Of a stretch of DNA of 64,000 bases, positions 43,618 through 54,913 are shown in pieces. How positions within the stretch are numbered: the stretch's first letter is position 1; every line of letters begins with the position of its first letter. The DNA lies in NCBI GenBank assembly GCA_964036315.1, contig OZ038495.1, positions 22,661,621 through 22,725,620 on the forward strand, written 5' to 3'. The notes under the pieces are model-generated. The model did not search any database and had not been told where the DNA came from. It was given only the letters and a program-made list of their open reading frames with translations. A program made the position numbers and the translations under genes. The DNA is from Acanthosepion esculentum (Eukaryota; Mollusca; Cephalopoda; Sepiida; Sepiidae).

Positions 43618-43740
43618 CTTTCACAAAAAAAACATTCAAATTTTTTAATTTGCAACTTTGCAGTTGTTTTTTCTATATTATATACATATTAAGAAAGTAT
43701 ACGTGGCTTCTCATTATATATATATATATATATATATATT
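43494..43740 (+). repeat. Outer right arm of the foldback with (TA)n
   Basis: Reverse complement of 42165..42412 apart from a longer TA run (43559..43612) and a further TA run at about 43716-43739. Contains the partner hammerhead-like motif. Confidence 0.9.
43521..43560 (+). ncRNA. Hammerhead-like motif, intact core (right arm)
   Basis: Plus strand: ATTT | CTGATGA | A | AGATCG GGGT CGATCT | GAAA | TAT | C | AAAT. All invariant core bases are present, stem II is a perfect 6 bp, and helix I is 4 bp before a TA microsatellite. Helix III is reduced to a single A-U pair around two bases, which in Penelope-type hammerheads usually requires dimer formation. Activity is an inference. Confidence 0.5.
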
Positions 43741-44679
43741 TTCCTGTTTCTGAATTGATGAGTTTGCAGGTAGACATATTGATGCAACAAGTATTGTTCA
43801 AACCAACAAGTATAAATCAACTACAGCTGAAACTTGGAGAGAGATTTTTCTATGACTAATTTAATTCCTGACAGACCATTATGATAAATTATTGTAACAC
43901 TGTAAATACAAACAACTTTGGTGGCATTTATTTAATAATTAATAAAATGGCACAAACTGACACTTTGTGAATAAAATGTAGACAATACTCTCTTTAATTC
44001 AATTGAAATATGGAAGATGCTTACTATATAAAACAATTGTTGAGATGCCATGTATCAGTTTATATCCTCCTTGGGGATTAATAGTATTGGACTATGAGGA
44101 GGAAATTTGAACAGAATAATGCTTCAATGAAGGATTATGTTATTACTAAAAATGAGGCAGTGAGATCTTTGCTTCAGAATTTAAAAATGTCTCACCACTT
44201 TCATTTTCTTTTGCTCTCACATATTTTTTCTAATGGCCTAACAAGGCCATTAGAAAAAATATTCCTGTGTTGAGTGGTGATTCTGGTACTGTGATATAAT
44301 AGTAGTGAACTATCGTTGAATGTTCTATGTGTCATGTCATTTCAAGACATAAATGGTTATGGCTCTCCACAGATTCCTTTACTGTTGCTTTCAGCAATAT
44401 TTTCTACTTAAAAAGTATTTTTTTCCAATTTATTTAACTTTTTAAATGGTCTACCTCTGTCAAGACTGACAACAGATATTACAGAATTTGTTTCTACTCC
44501 AACATGGACAGGTAACATAACTATGGTTGAATGAATTGCACACATATTCCCATTTTTCTTAGTTAATCAATGTAGCATGTCACTTAGAAGTCTAATTGTC
44601 AAGATCGATGTAGCCCAAGTAGAGCTAGATACATGCCTTTTAAAAGTGTATTAGTGTGAAATGATTACAAGTAGTCCCA
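43741..44679. other. Intergenic with a perfect 19-bp hairpin
   Basis: AT-rich sequence. At 44221..44262 ATATTTTTTCTAATGGCCT and its exact reverse complement are separated by AACA. Nothing else recognised. Confidence 0.5.
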
Positions 44680-45080
44680 GGCTTATGGACACATCATGTT
44701 GAAACAGTGGTTCCAGTACAATGCCAAAGTTAAGCAACATCAAGCTTGGTCAGTACCTAGATAGATGACTGCTTGAAAATACCAGGTGCTGTAAGCTTGG
44801 ATGTGCAGGTGGTGTAGTGGATAATGGCTTTGAATTATTAATCAGAGAGCTGAGTTCCAATTCCTGTTAGGTTCATTATATTCATTTACATGCAAATACT
44901 CTTGATAAAAGTATGTATCCATCTCTTCTTCCCCCTCTATGGGTTAATTAGTAAGACTTGTATCATTAAAACCATTATTATCTACAAAAAAAATAGAAAT
45001 AAAAATTGTGTACAAAATATTTAGACTTTTGTATTAACTAACCCATAGAGGTTGATATGTCACTAAACAAAAACAACTAA
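44680..45080 (+). mobile_element. Composite SINE: 5S rRNA-derived head and tRNA-like body (copy 1)
   Basis: 44680..44798 follows 5S rRNA in order: GGACACATCATGTTGAAAC, AAGTTAAGCAACATCAAGCT (box A), TGGTCAGTACCTAGATAG, GATGACTGCTTGAAAATACC and AGGTGCTGTAAGCTT. The next base begins GGATGTGCAGGTGGTGTAGT, GGATAATGG (A-box-like) and GAGTTCCAATTCCTG (B-box-like), then a body with TATGTATCCATCTCTTC and a GTTGATATGTCACTAAAC tail. The junction between the 5S end and the tRNA-like part is the same as in 36860..37206, so it is a family property and not a chance insertion. Confidence 0.85.
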
Positions 45081-45584
45081 TCAACAAGTAGCTTCAACTG
45101 GAATTTTGAACTTAGTTTACTGATTAAATAGTCAAGTCGAAAAAGTACCATTCTTGTTATTTGTCAGGTAAGCATACTTTTTAGTCTATCATTTGTATTA
45201 TCATCTTTGGCATTTGATCTGCTATTGACATCTGAATTTTAAAATCATATTTTGTCCACACAATTTAATTTCCAGTTCTGTGTCATTACACATTTCTGTG
45301 AGCTTAGTCTGACACAAGGTCACAAGTGTGGGGCTCCCAGTTACATGCAAACTTACTGCACAGTACAAGTGGGTGATTTTGCTGAAAAGTTCTCAGCCTG
45401 ACAAAGAAGCCCTTCCAAAAAATATTCTGATGTTTAATCATTTGGTCAGATTTTAAGAAGTGGATTGGGCAAAGAACTTTTGAGCACCTCATAATAATAG
45501 TCAAAAAGATTAACTTGCTAACCATTATCAAACAACTATTTCTTATATAGACTAAGACATGCATGTGTAGTTATTGAGTCATAA

Positions 45585-46100
45585 AGGACATCCAATGTGA
45601 ATCTAACTCACTAGACAATAATATTGGCTGGCGGCCCATATCAGCTGGGCTCAGCTAGCCAATCCCTATTACAGACGCCTGCTCAGTCACATTTGTGTTT
45701 GTTCAACATCCACAGAGCCCACCTGTGGTTTATACTGCAACTATGCTGAGTGGATTATGGTTACGGTCTCTGGGAGAGAGCACATTATCTGGTACGATCA
45801 GTCTGAACAAGGCCAGTAGGCTTGAACTCTCAGTCATGATGACTTGCAACTTCATGCTAGCTCAACCATCGGTGGCTCCCAAATAGTTCCGCCTACCCAA
45901 TTTCACTCACAAGGCTTGGGTCAACCCGTAGTATGGTTTCAGACATTTTCCAAAGGTGCTGCTCACTGTGATTACCTCTACAGGCCAATAACTTTAAGAA
46001 GTCACCTTCCTGACAAATTGACCATGCTGAGATTCGAACCTGTGTCTCATGGTCAGAAAGTGAACATTCTAACCACTCAGCCACATGCACATATTAGACA
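45585..46100 (-). mobile_element. tRNA-derived SINE-like repeat, minus strand
   Basis: The right end on the minus strand, GTGGCTGAGTGGTTAGAATG (A box), then CACAGGTTCGAATCTCAGC (B box), is an excellent tRNA-derived promoter. A GC-richer body extends left to about 45600. It cannot fold as a functional tRNA because there is no acceptor-stem pairing, so it is a SINE head. Confidence 0.65.
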
Positions 46101-48640
46101 ATAGTAATGATCTACTAGACTAGTTCCCTAACCATTGCTCCATGATGAGGTGCCTTTTAAATACTAAACTTAGCTCAATATGGCATAAGGCCATAAATAT
46201 GAAGCATTTAGTAAAGATCACCCATGAGATAATAGTGATGTCCTGCTGGAGTAGGTCACTTAAACCTTTTCAGCCTGTAGATAAATAAGAAAACCTCTGT
46301 CTTTTTCTTCCTAACCCCAATATTTCTGAGGATTTTTCATTTAATTTCGAAGTACATGTACAATGCTTATTCAACATCATTGCTTTTTCTGTCTTCTCCA
46401 TTATTTAACTTGAACTCGTATCTCTGGAACAGGCTTTTATCTTGAAATTAAAATTAAAATTTTATAAAGGCTTGTTTTATAAATTTTTATTTGTTTAACC
46501 AAGGCAAGTGAAGTCTGCTTGATTTGTCTGTAATTAGATAATTGGGTGTCTTTTGTTTAAATCTTTCAAGAAGAAATTTCCCTGTCTAAAAATCCCATGT
46601 TTCATAAGACTTGTTGTGCCATAATTGAAGACATATTTGCAATATTAAGTCACATCAGTATTTTCTTATAGATGGGGATTTAACAATTTTGTTCAATAAT
46701 CCAAAAACCTCAGATTTTTTTTACTACACATTATTATTAATTCTTTTAAAGTTTTAATACTAGTTTTTACATTATCAAGAAATGTCATTTACTTACCATA
46801 GCTTAGTCTGCTATAGTGGGGTTCCTCTTAGGCTCACTTAATACAGACAAAGTGGTCTGTGAGTCTAATTTGCTCACAATGATGCCATTGTATTTACTAA
46901 ACTGAATTTAGTGTGGCACAAGGCTATAGTTGTGGGATTTTCAATAGTCCATTTAGCAAATTGTTTGGAAAACCAAGCTTGATACATCAAATGTACTATG
47001 TTAAGCTCACTACTTACCAATTGTATATTCATATGTTGAGAAGCTATTTACCTAGATTAAATACCTAAATTGCTGTTTCTTTAGAGAAATCTAATTTTTT
47101 AGCATCTTCAAACTATGGATAGAAGATGTCATCTAGTGTTATGTTCTAACTCCTAAGTTATACTCTCAGGTACATCATTTATGTAAATTTTTTCATTTTT
47201 ATAACTTATTTTTGTGTAATATTTTTTCTTTTAAATTTTACACTTCTTTTAAAATAAATTTAATTTAAGCAACCTTTAAAGTCATTTTATCAATTACAGG
47301 TTGCTCAACATTGTTCAGCTGAAAATATTAATCATTAAACATTGTTAAAGTTCATCTTGTCCATTTTTCACATAATAGTTAAAACTAGATGAAAGTTTAT
47401 TTTATAACATTGATAATAGTAGTTTGTTTTATTAGTCACTAGCAGGCTTCACCCACTTGCTATTGCTTTGCAAAGTAGGATGTATTCACTATTTGAAATT
47501 TTTGAAACAAAAATTTTAAATGAACATTTCATTTATAAATTGGCTTGTTATAGTTAAGGAAAGTTTTACAAATAGATGCCAACTTGTTGAAGGCCAAGTA
47601 AAATGCAAATTCCAAACACTTTTCAGCACTATATATTCCTGAACAGAACTATTTTTGATATGAAAATCAAAACAATCCTCAAATAAAAGAACAGTAATGA
47701 GGGATCGTTAATTAATGAAATAAAATCAATATTCAAATTAGTTAAACCTAAAGAGTGATATTGCCTAGAAGTAGATAATATATAATACAGATATTGAGCT
47801 TTTAGTATGTAAATTGCTCTTGAGTATTTTGTAACATGTTTATTTATCATTGAGTAAATACCAAATTACTATAAAGCAGAATCCTCCACAGAAGCTAGCT
47901 TAAATGCTGCCTGATAGCTTAAAATTTTGGATACAAAAGGAAAATGAGAGTTACTCCCCTTGAACCATGAAAGTGATGATAATGGCTAGTATAATATATT
48001 AATACATATTTTTAACCTTGCATAATATGGCAATCCTGAATCTGAGCTCAATGAAAATCGTTCCCTGCGTCTAACTTTTCTAGAGCTTTTGAATGAGCTA
48101 TGGATCATTGAAATCAGACCAGTGGGAGCAGAGGAGTTGCTTGGAGACATACACATGCACAAAAACACATACACTGTACTTTATATATAAGATTACTAAA
48201 GAAATATACATTTGCTCTTGTCTATTTATGTCTGTTTATTTTATTGTAAAAACTAAAAACTTCAGTTAAATTTTCTCAAATTTTTGTTTGAATTTGGACA
48301 TCTTATTAGATGTAGATTATATATTTTAAAAATGTGCAGTGAATTATGATAAAATAGACTCTTTAAATAAAGGGAAAGTAATGGTTATCCTCCTTGATGA
48401 CCCAGAAGCATTTTTTTGTGAACATTGCTTTTGGGAAAGTATTCAATTCTGTTGTTCTATAATGGAATGTTAGAAATGTGTTTACAATATAAAAACAAGC
48501 AAAAAGGTTTTTTTTTTCTGTTATAACTATTCTCTTAAGTCTATTTCATTTTTTTTATTGTGATAAAATTTCTAATGAATGTTTGGTATGACTAATGATT
48601 GTGAAAAGAATAAGCTTAAATAAATACAAGGTAATGATTA
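46101..48640. other. Intergenic, nothing firmly recognised
   Basis: AT-rich sequence. A patch at 47440-48190 (TAGCAGGCTTCACCCACTTG to GCAGAGGAGTTGCTTGG) may be an unclassified repeat. No gene or RNA could be supported. Confidence 0.4.
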
Positions 48641-48644
48641 TTTT

Positions 48645-48750
48645 GATACACACACACACACACTGGTATATTAATAAAAGAAATTACAAGAGGAAAAGCT
48701 TTTGTTACTTGAGGAACTTTATCATTGAGTAGGCAGCCATCATCATCATC

Positions 48751-48796
<46 letters not shown>
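48645..48796. repeat. (CA)n and (TA)n microsatellites
   Basis: CA run at about 48649-48662 and TA run at about 48755-48795, separated by a CAT-repeat spacer. Confidence 0.9.
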
Positions 48797-48798
<2 letters not shown>

Positions 48799-49464
48799 TG
48801 CTAGTGTACCCATGCCATCAAAATTGATGGCAAGAAGGAATGTATTATAAGTAATGTGTATTATATTGTAATTTTCGTTTAATCCAATTACAATTTTTTT
48901 CTGTGTAACAATTGAGGGAAGTGTGCAAAATAACGATGACCCATCCACCGAAATTCTAGTTATATTTGTTTTTGCAAAGAGAAAAAAGAACTTTAGTTAA
49001 ATAAAAATTATGAGAGACTGACATAGGTTACGGGCAACATTAGTCATGTTGAATACTTGTTTTATTAATTTAACTGTATTTTATTTCATTTTTAGGAAGA
49101 AATAAATAAATATAATTTATATACATATATTAGAAACAGTGAAATGCTGTTATATGTTTCTTTTTTCTTTTCAAAAACAAATATAACTTGAATTTGGGCA
49201 GGTGGGCCATCATTTGTGTGAATGAGTCAGTATGTGTGTGCATGCTTCTTAGTAGTAACAGGAGATACAAGAGATAGTTAGAATTTAGTTCTTACTGTGA
49301 ACTGTGTTACTGTTGTTTGGGGGGGTCTCCTTGTAGTTTTCAGTGCAGTAGCTTTTGGCGTGAGGATGTGAATGGGGTCATGACTTCTGTGCATCTCATA
49401 TCAAAATTTTGCACCTTCTCCCTCAATTGTTACAAAAAGAAAAACTTATATATAATATGCCACA

Positions 49465-49559
49465 CACACACACACACACATACACACATATATATATATA
49501 TATGATCAGGAATGAAACCTGTTAGTAAGGTAGATTGTATTTTAGTGCTTTTGAATATA

Positions 49560-49627
<68 letters not shown>
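49465..49627. repeat. (CA)n(TA)n microsatellites, two blocks
   Basis: CA/TA runs at about 49464-49502 and 49561-49626, separated by a short unique sequence. Confidence 0.95.
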
Positions 49628-49628
<1 letters not shown>

Positions 49629-49789
49629 GCATATGTAGTATTTGACCAACAATTTTTAATTTGTGTAGGTTTTATTGAGGACCAATGAAATACTTTTTTA
49701 ATTTAATTTTTTTATAATTTGGATCATTTTTCTGGTTTCCAAGGAGAATATGACTAAAAATTATTTAAAGAAATGAGTACTGAATTGAT

Positions 49790-50240
49790 GTAATATCAGT
49801 CCTCCTATGTGGCAGTAAATGGTAGACAATCTTTTCACAGATAAAGACACTTGAAGCAACAGAGATGTGGTTCTACAGTAGGAAACTGACATTGCTATGA
49901 ACCAAACATGTGAGTAACAAGAAAGTTTTGGAGAAAATGGAAACAAAAAGGGCACTTAGACTTGACATCAGAAAGAGATAGTTGAAATTTTTAGGGCATA
50001 TTATGAGGAAAGAGGGCTTAGAAAATTTTATACTAATGGGACAGATGGAAGGCAAAAAGAACAGTGGAAAACAACACATAACCTACCTAGCATGCTTGAA
50101 TAAATGGATGGCAGAACAGGGTTTAAGAGAGATAACAAAAAAACAAAATTTATTAAATGCTACAAAGGACAGGAAATTGTGGAGAGCCATGATCACCAAC
50201 ATCCTGAAGGGACATGAGCATAGATTATATTCTGAGCACT
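49790..50240 (+). pseudogene. RTE-type LINE C-terminal fragment
   Basis: The plus strand across a few stops reads QIKTLEATEMWFYSRKL, KHVSNKKVLEKMETKRAL, then LKFLGHIMRKEGLENFIL, ITYLACLNKWMAEQGLREIT and DRKLWRAMITNILKGH. This is the tail of RTE-type non-LTR retrotransposon proteins, C-terminal to the RT. It is better preserved than the minus-strand relative at 7205..7860. No catalytic motifs are retained. Confidence 0.85.
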
Positions 50241-53200
50241 TTTGTATTTTATGAGTTATTCTTGAAGAGATTTTATGGGTTGATTATGTCTATAGACATA
50301 CATTGTGTTTCTTTGATGGTTTTTTGAGTATTGCATCTTCATGTGTCAGTGATTGATATTTGGAGTTCGTGTCAAGTATTGCATCATGATGCATTAATTT
50401 GTGGTATTATGTTTCCTTTGTTTTCTTTTTACATTTGTGACACAACTCTATCAATCTACAAAACCTCTTAAAAAATGGCTTATGAAAGCTGAAAACATTC
50501 AGAAGAGTGGACAAGACAACCTATGTTCATCATGCTTCCTAGAAAACAGAAAAATAGTCTGGACATAGAAAAATTATATTAAAGTCATTTTAAACAAAGA
50601 ATTTTCATTGATCCTCAACCAAACCACACACACACACATATATTTGTAGTCCACAATCACAAGTTTAAGAGAAGTGGCTGAAGCATAAACCTATTTGACT
50701 GCTTTTGCTCTGTAAATTTCTTTATCTGTGTCATATCATTGAACCATTGAACTTGTTCATTTAACACCTCATACATAAATGATAATTCCTATCTGTAAGA
50801 CAATGTCATGAAACAGATTTTTGCCCTTTCTACATTTATTGACTTTTATTCACTCAACTTATAAAGTAAGGTAAGAAATTCTAATTTGTTTCAGTCTTTT
50901 CTTTTTAGTTTCTTGCTTTCTTTAACTTTCTTTTTCATATCTGTCTCTTATAAAATAATGCTTATCAATTTCTTTCTCACATAGCAATTTGATAGTGTCA
51001 CAAACACATGTACTGCTAACAAAATTATTGATATGGACTTTTTTGTTTTAGTTTTTAATTGCTGAATTTCCAGTTACAAAAATAAATTCTTATATTGAAT
51101 TATTTCTTCTGTTGTGATCCACTGACAGCAAACCCTTTTTCATTGTTTAGAATTTGGATCTTGAGAAAAAATTCTTCAATTAAATATATATTGAAACCTG
51201 TAACAAAATAAGTTTAATCTTTGAATTTTAAATCCTGAATTGCTGACACCAAAATTCCTCTTTTTATGTTTCACCAATTCCCTACAAAGTGTTAGCAGCA
51301 AACAGATGTATTCTCTTCTTTTCATAAATTTGAATTATGCTTTTTTAAGATGATGCAAAGTTTTCTAGCATATTTTGACAAAATCTTTTCATTCATATAA
51401 ATCCATAATATAAATCAGTTGTCAGAGAATTTTTCCTGATCTTCAATAGCAATTAGTATATTTCATTATAAAATAACAATTCCAGTTTTGATTTATCGTA
51501 TTGAAATTTTTATTCAGACAAGCAAAAAGCAAGAGTCTGAAAGTGACAAGAAAGAAAAATAAGTCACATGAAGAACTTCCCATTCCATCTACATGATTGT
51601 TTGCTATATCTCATTTGTATCATGAAGATGCATTCTTTTCCTATGTAGAATTCCAACCAATTTTTTTATTGAAGCTTCATACAGTAACAGTTTGTCTAAA
51701 TTCTAGCAATTCATACAGAATTCCTTTTGAATATTTCCAAACACATAAATATGTATAGCTGCATGAGAGAACAAACAAAACAACAAAGTACCACTAGTAA
51801 AACAGAAAGAAAAGAAGGCAAGAATTGCTAATATAAAATATTTTGTATTACCAATATAAGAGATCAAGGTGGAATGTCTCTTTGTGGGTGAGGGAAGCAA
51901 CCTGGAGGATGGGGAGAGTAAGTAGGACTCTCCCTGGGGTTGATGCTTGTGTCACGTCAGTTGAACAAGGTCACTGGTGGTGACTGTGACAGCCTGTCTG
52001 CCGACTGCCTTCAGTGTCATGAGTGGAATCCTTAAAAGCAGATCAGGTGGATATGTGACTCTACGTTTTTTGCCATGCTTTGGCTTTAGAGACAATGTTC
52101 TTGATTGGCTCCTTTTAAATTGTATTTTATATTTTGTGGAGTGAATCATAAAGAGATCTAATCTGAAGTAGAATATAACATCCCAACTCTATTTTTCATT
52201 ACTAGTGACTATATTGTGTAAAAGTCACTTTTTTTCTTACGCTGAGCAAGGAGTGAATGACAGATGATTGATGTCCATTTCTGTAAGTCTAGGTGGAACC
52301 CATTTTCCTAGCTTCTGAAATTTCCTAAGATTATAAATGATATACAACAGTTGATAGATTGCACAAGTACTAAGGAGCTGAATCAATTTCAAAACACTTA
52401 CAGGTTTTCCTAACTTTATGCATGATGCAATACTGGGAAGTTCTGCATCAGCCTAACATGATTAATAATCCTATTCTGTGAGTGGCATCTTAATTCTTGA
52501 CCTTTTACTATCCTCCTGTTTCTTTTACTTTTTTTTTTATAATGCTTTTTCTGTAATAAAATAATTTATAATTCATTTACATGGTAAGTATAGGCTGGAC
52601 ATAAAATCTTTCTTTGATTATGTTCATTCATCTTAAAAACTATGCTGGACAATAAATGAAGCACATGTTGAAGTTTACAAATGCCAGAAAACACCTTTTT
52701 TATGTTAAGGTATAATTTGCAATAAACCATGTTTATGCTTATCATAGTTTTTTTTTGTGTAATGTATGTGTGAAATCTGGCAAAGACTTCAGGCTCACCT
52801 TATAGATTTGCTCTAGTAATACCTGCATTAATTTCTGACTACTGAGTAAGCAAAAAAGAAAAAGAAAATGTTGGTGCTTAATCACTAAATGTTTCCTTTA
52901 CCAAATATTTAGTTTGTTTGTACAGAAAATGACAAGGTTGTGGAGTAGGGATAAATTTGGCAGGTAATGAAAAGAAAAAGTGGAAACCTGTTAAGTTCAG
53001 AGGTAGCCGAGACTAAAATATGATTTATTTTGTTTTGTTTTTTTATTTTTACTTTTTTATGCTATTGTTCATCTAATACAAGGCCAAAGAGCAACTCAGG
53101 GTTACTGAATGAGGTTGTTTTATGGATGTAATGGGGGTGGGGCGGTGCTAGCCATGTGTCATGATGTAGCGATAGGCAGAAAATAATTACTGCATAATAA

Positions 53201-53440
53201 TAATAATATGGGTCATTTCAGAGTTCACATTTTTAAAAACATTTTTCCAAGTTAGAATGACGCTTCATGCCATCATTTGTTGAATTCCAAATTTTTACTT
53301 CAAAATGTCACCTTTTGTTATTAGCACATTAAAGTAGATAAATAAAGGATTCCTTAGATCACTTCTTTTTCTTTTTTTAAAGTTACCTACCTTTATTCCA
53401 CTTTCCCTGAAAATTTTTACTGGACTTTGCATTAATTTCA
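50241..53440. other. Intergenic upstream of TMEM41A, nothing recognised
   Basis: AT-rich. It probably contains the TMEM41A promoter and a noncoding first exon, but neither could be placed. Short frames here have no recognisable family. Confidence 0.4.
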
Positions 53441-53456
53441 TATTTCTTTGTTTCAG

Positions 53457-53482
53457 AGTTTTGCTCTTCCATATTTTAAACC
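53457..53482 (+). other. Predicted 5'UTR part of the TMEM41A exon
   Basis: Between the polypyrimidine-CAG acceptor at 53456 and ATG 53483. Inferred from the acceptor only; the promoter and first exon would then lie further left. Confidence 0.5.
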
Positions 53483-53592
53483 ATGGCCTCAAACCCACAT
53501 TGGATGTGGATTCCTGTAATCTTTGGACTGGCTACAGCTTGGTTATACCATTTGTCTGTGACTGCTCCAACTCTTGATAGCCCATCTGCAAG
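53483..53592 (+). CDS. TMEM41A: TMEM41A first coding exon
   Basis: ATG 53483 in a good context (AACCATGG) opens a frame with a hydrophobic segment, MWIPVIFGLATAWLYHLS, then VTAPTLDSPSA, ending AG|GTAAGT at 53592/53593. The codon is split and completed exactly by the exon at 60485. TMEM41A is a VTT/DedA-domain multi-pass membrane protein of the endoplasmic reticulum, related to the lipid scramblase TMEM41B. The first exon supplies the N-terminal membrane anchor. A strong acceptor (TTCTTTGTTTCAG) ends at 53456, so this exon probably starts there and a noncoding exon lies upstream. Confidence 0.85.
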
Positions 53593-53759
53593 GTAAGTGC
53601 ATATTCTGCTTAAAATTCTTTATAATTTATTTGGATTTTTTTTTAATTATATATTTTTGCATATTTTACATGTCCTTACTAAATATGAGGTATATAAATA
53701 ATATACGAGGTCAGGCCAAAAAAATATATAAATAAAAATACATTTCCAAATTCAAAATT

Positions 53760-53963
53760 TCATCAAGTCCAAAAATAGGCATGTAAAAACGGACTTATTT
53801 TTTATTTATCATCAATATAGAATGCTCATACTGTCTCACCAAATCAATTACTTGTACATATTCCTCATGGTTTTGTTTTTTTATAATTTCCTGCTTTACC
53901 TCAAGTGAAATCATATTTCAGCTTCTCGCCACTGCTCTCTACACTTACTTTCTTTGGAACCAT
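53760..53963 (-). pseudogene. Tigger/pogo transposase N-terminal relic
   Basis: On the minus strand from ATG 53963, MVPKKVSVESSGEKLKYDF, then (next frame) ISLEVKQEIIK, then EEYVQVIDLVRQYEHSI. This is the start of the CENP-B-type DNA-binding domain of Tigger/pogo transposases. Two frameshifts are needed. No catalytic part was found. Confidence 0.6.
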
Positions 53964-54573
53964 GGTGTCACTAAAGGAATTTTGTAAAATAACAGCAAAA
54001 AAAGACATAACACAACAGAGATCCTTCCAGAGTGAGATGAACACATGTACTGCAAGTGGAAATACTCTTGAAGCCTGGCATTTATTGCACCAAGTAGCAG
54101 ATGCTTAAATGAAACTCACTCATATCTCAAAATTCAGCTCATATCTCAAGGCAAAATTTCTCAGAATTAACCTGTAGAAAAAGACAATATGTATGAAGAA
54201 AAAAAGACAATAGGAAAACTAGTTTTAGCCAACGTGTTTCATCCAATGTGTACTTTTTCAAGGCAAAAAACGAAATGAATTTATTGAAACAAAGTATCTA
54301 TAAACAACAAACAAAATGTTGTTAGCAACTAGAAGAATTTAGAAAGGCTATTGTATATTCATATGGTCAACTGAAAAATGACGTTAATTACTTTGTTTGA
54401 AGAGAATTTCACATATAGACATATTGTTTGTATTGTTGTGTCGATGGATTCAACATTTTCTTTTGATTTCTTGATATATTTGTTGTGTATGTTGGCTTGG
54501 GAGATGAGTGATTCTGTTAGGAAAAGTGATATTGGGGAAAAAACCAGGGATAGATTAATATTTAAATAATATT

Positions 54574-54575
<2 letters not shown>

Positions 54576-54606
<31 letters not shown>
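54576..54606. repeat. (TA)n(TG)n microsatellite
   Basis: TA run followed by a short TG run. Confidence 0.95.
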
Positions 54607-54615
<9 letters not shown>

Positions 54616-54736
54616 CTGTTGCATATATAGTGCTGGTGTTAATAAAACAGTGCTCGATGTAATATAACAGAGCTATCAAGTATATATTAATAAATATCCA
54701 TATTATCCCTCACTAGTAGCACGACTTGAAGTTTCA

Positions 54737-54760
54737 TGCACGATGCAATTGCATCGTGCA
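54737..54760. repeat. Perfect 24-bp palindrome
   Basis: TGCACGATGCAA followed directly by its reverse complement, with no loop. Function unknown; could be a binding site or the core of a lost foldback. Confidence 0.9.
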
Positions 54761-54913
54761 CAAAACTCAGAGGTGTGCTATTAGTACAAGTATTTATCAC
54801 TGTCAACCATTTTGCATTTAAAAGCATAATGAAAAAATTACAGTAATGGATTACAACGCACAACTTTGTATGAATACTCGTACTAATGAACAACATATAG
54901 TTTTGTACTATTG

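Noticed and set aside
44680..44798. Functional 5S rRNA gene
   Set aside because: Many substitutions in helices and control regions, and it is fused to a SINE body, so it is not a functional gene.
46020..46090. tRNA gene on the minus strand
   Set aside because: A and B boxes are good, but acceptor and anticodon stems do not pair; it is a SINE head.
49464..49626. CA/TA tracts as a regulatory Z-DNA element
   Set aside because: Ordinary microsatellites here; no neighbouring gene or other evidence of regulatory function.
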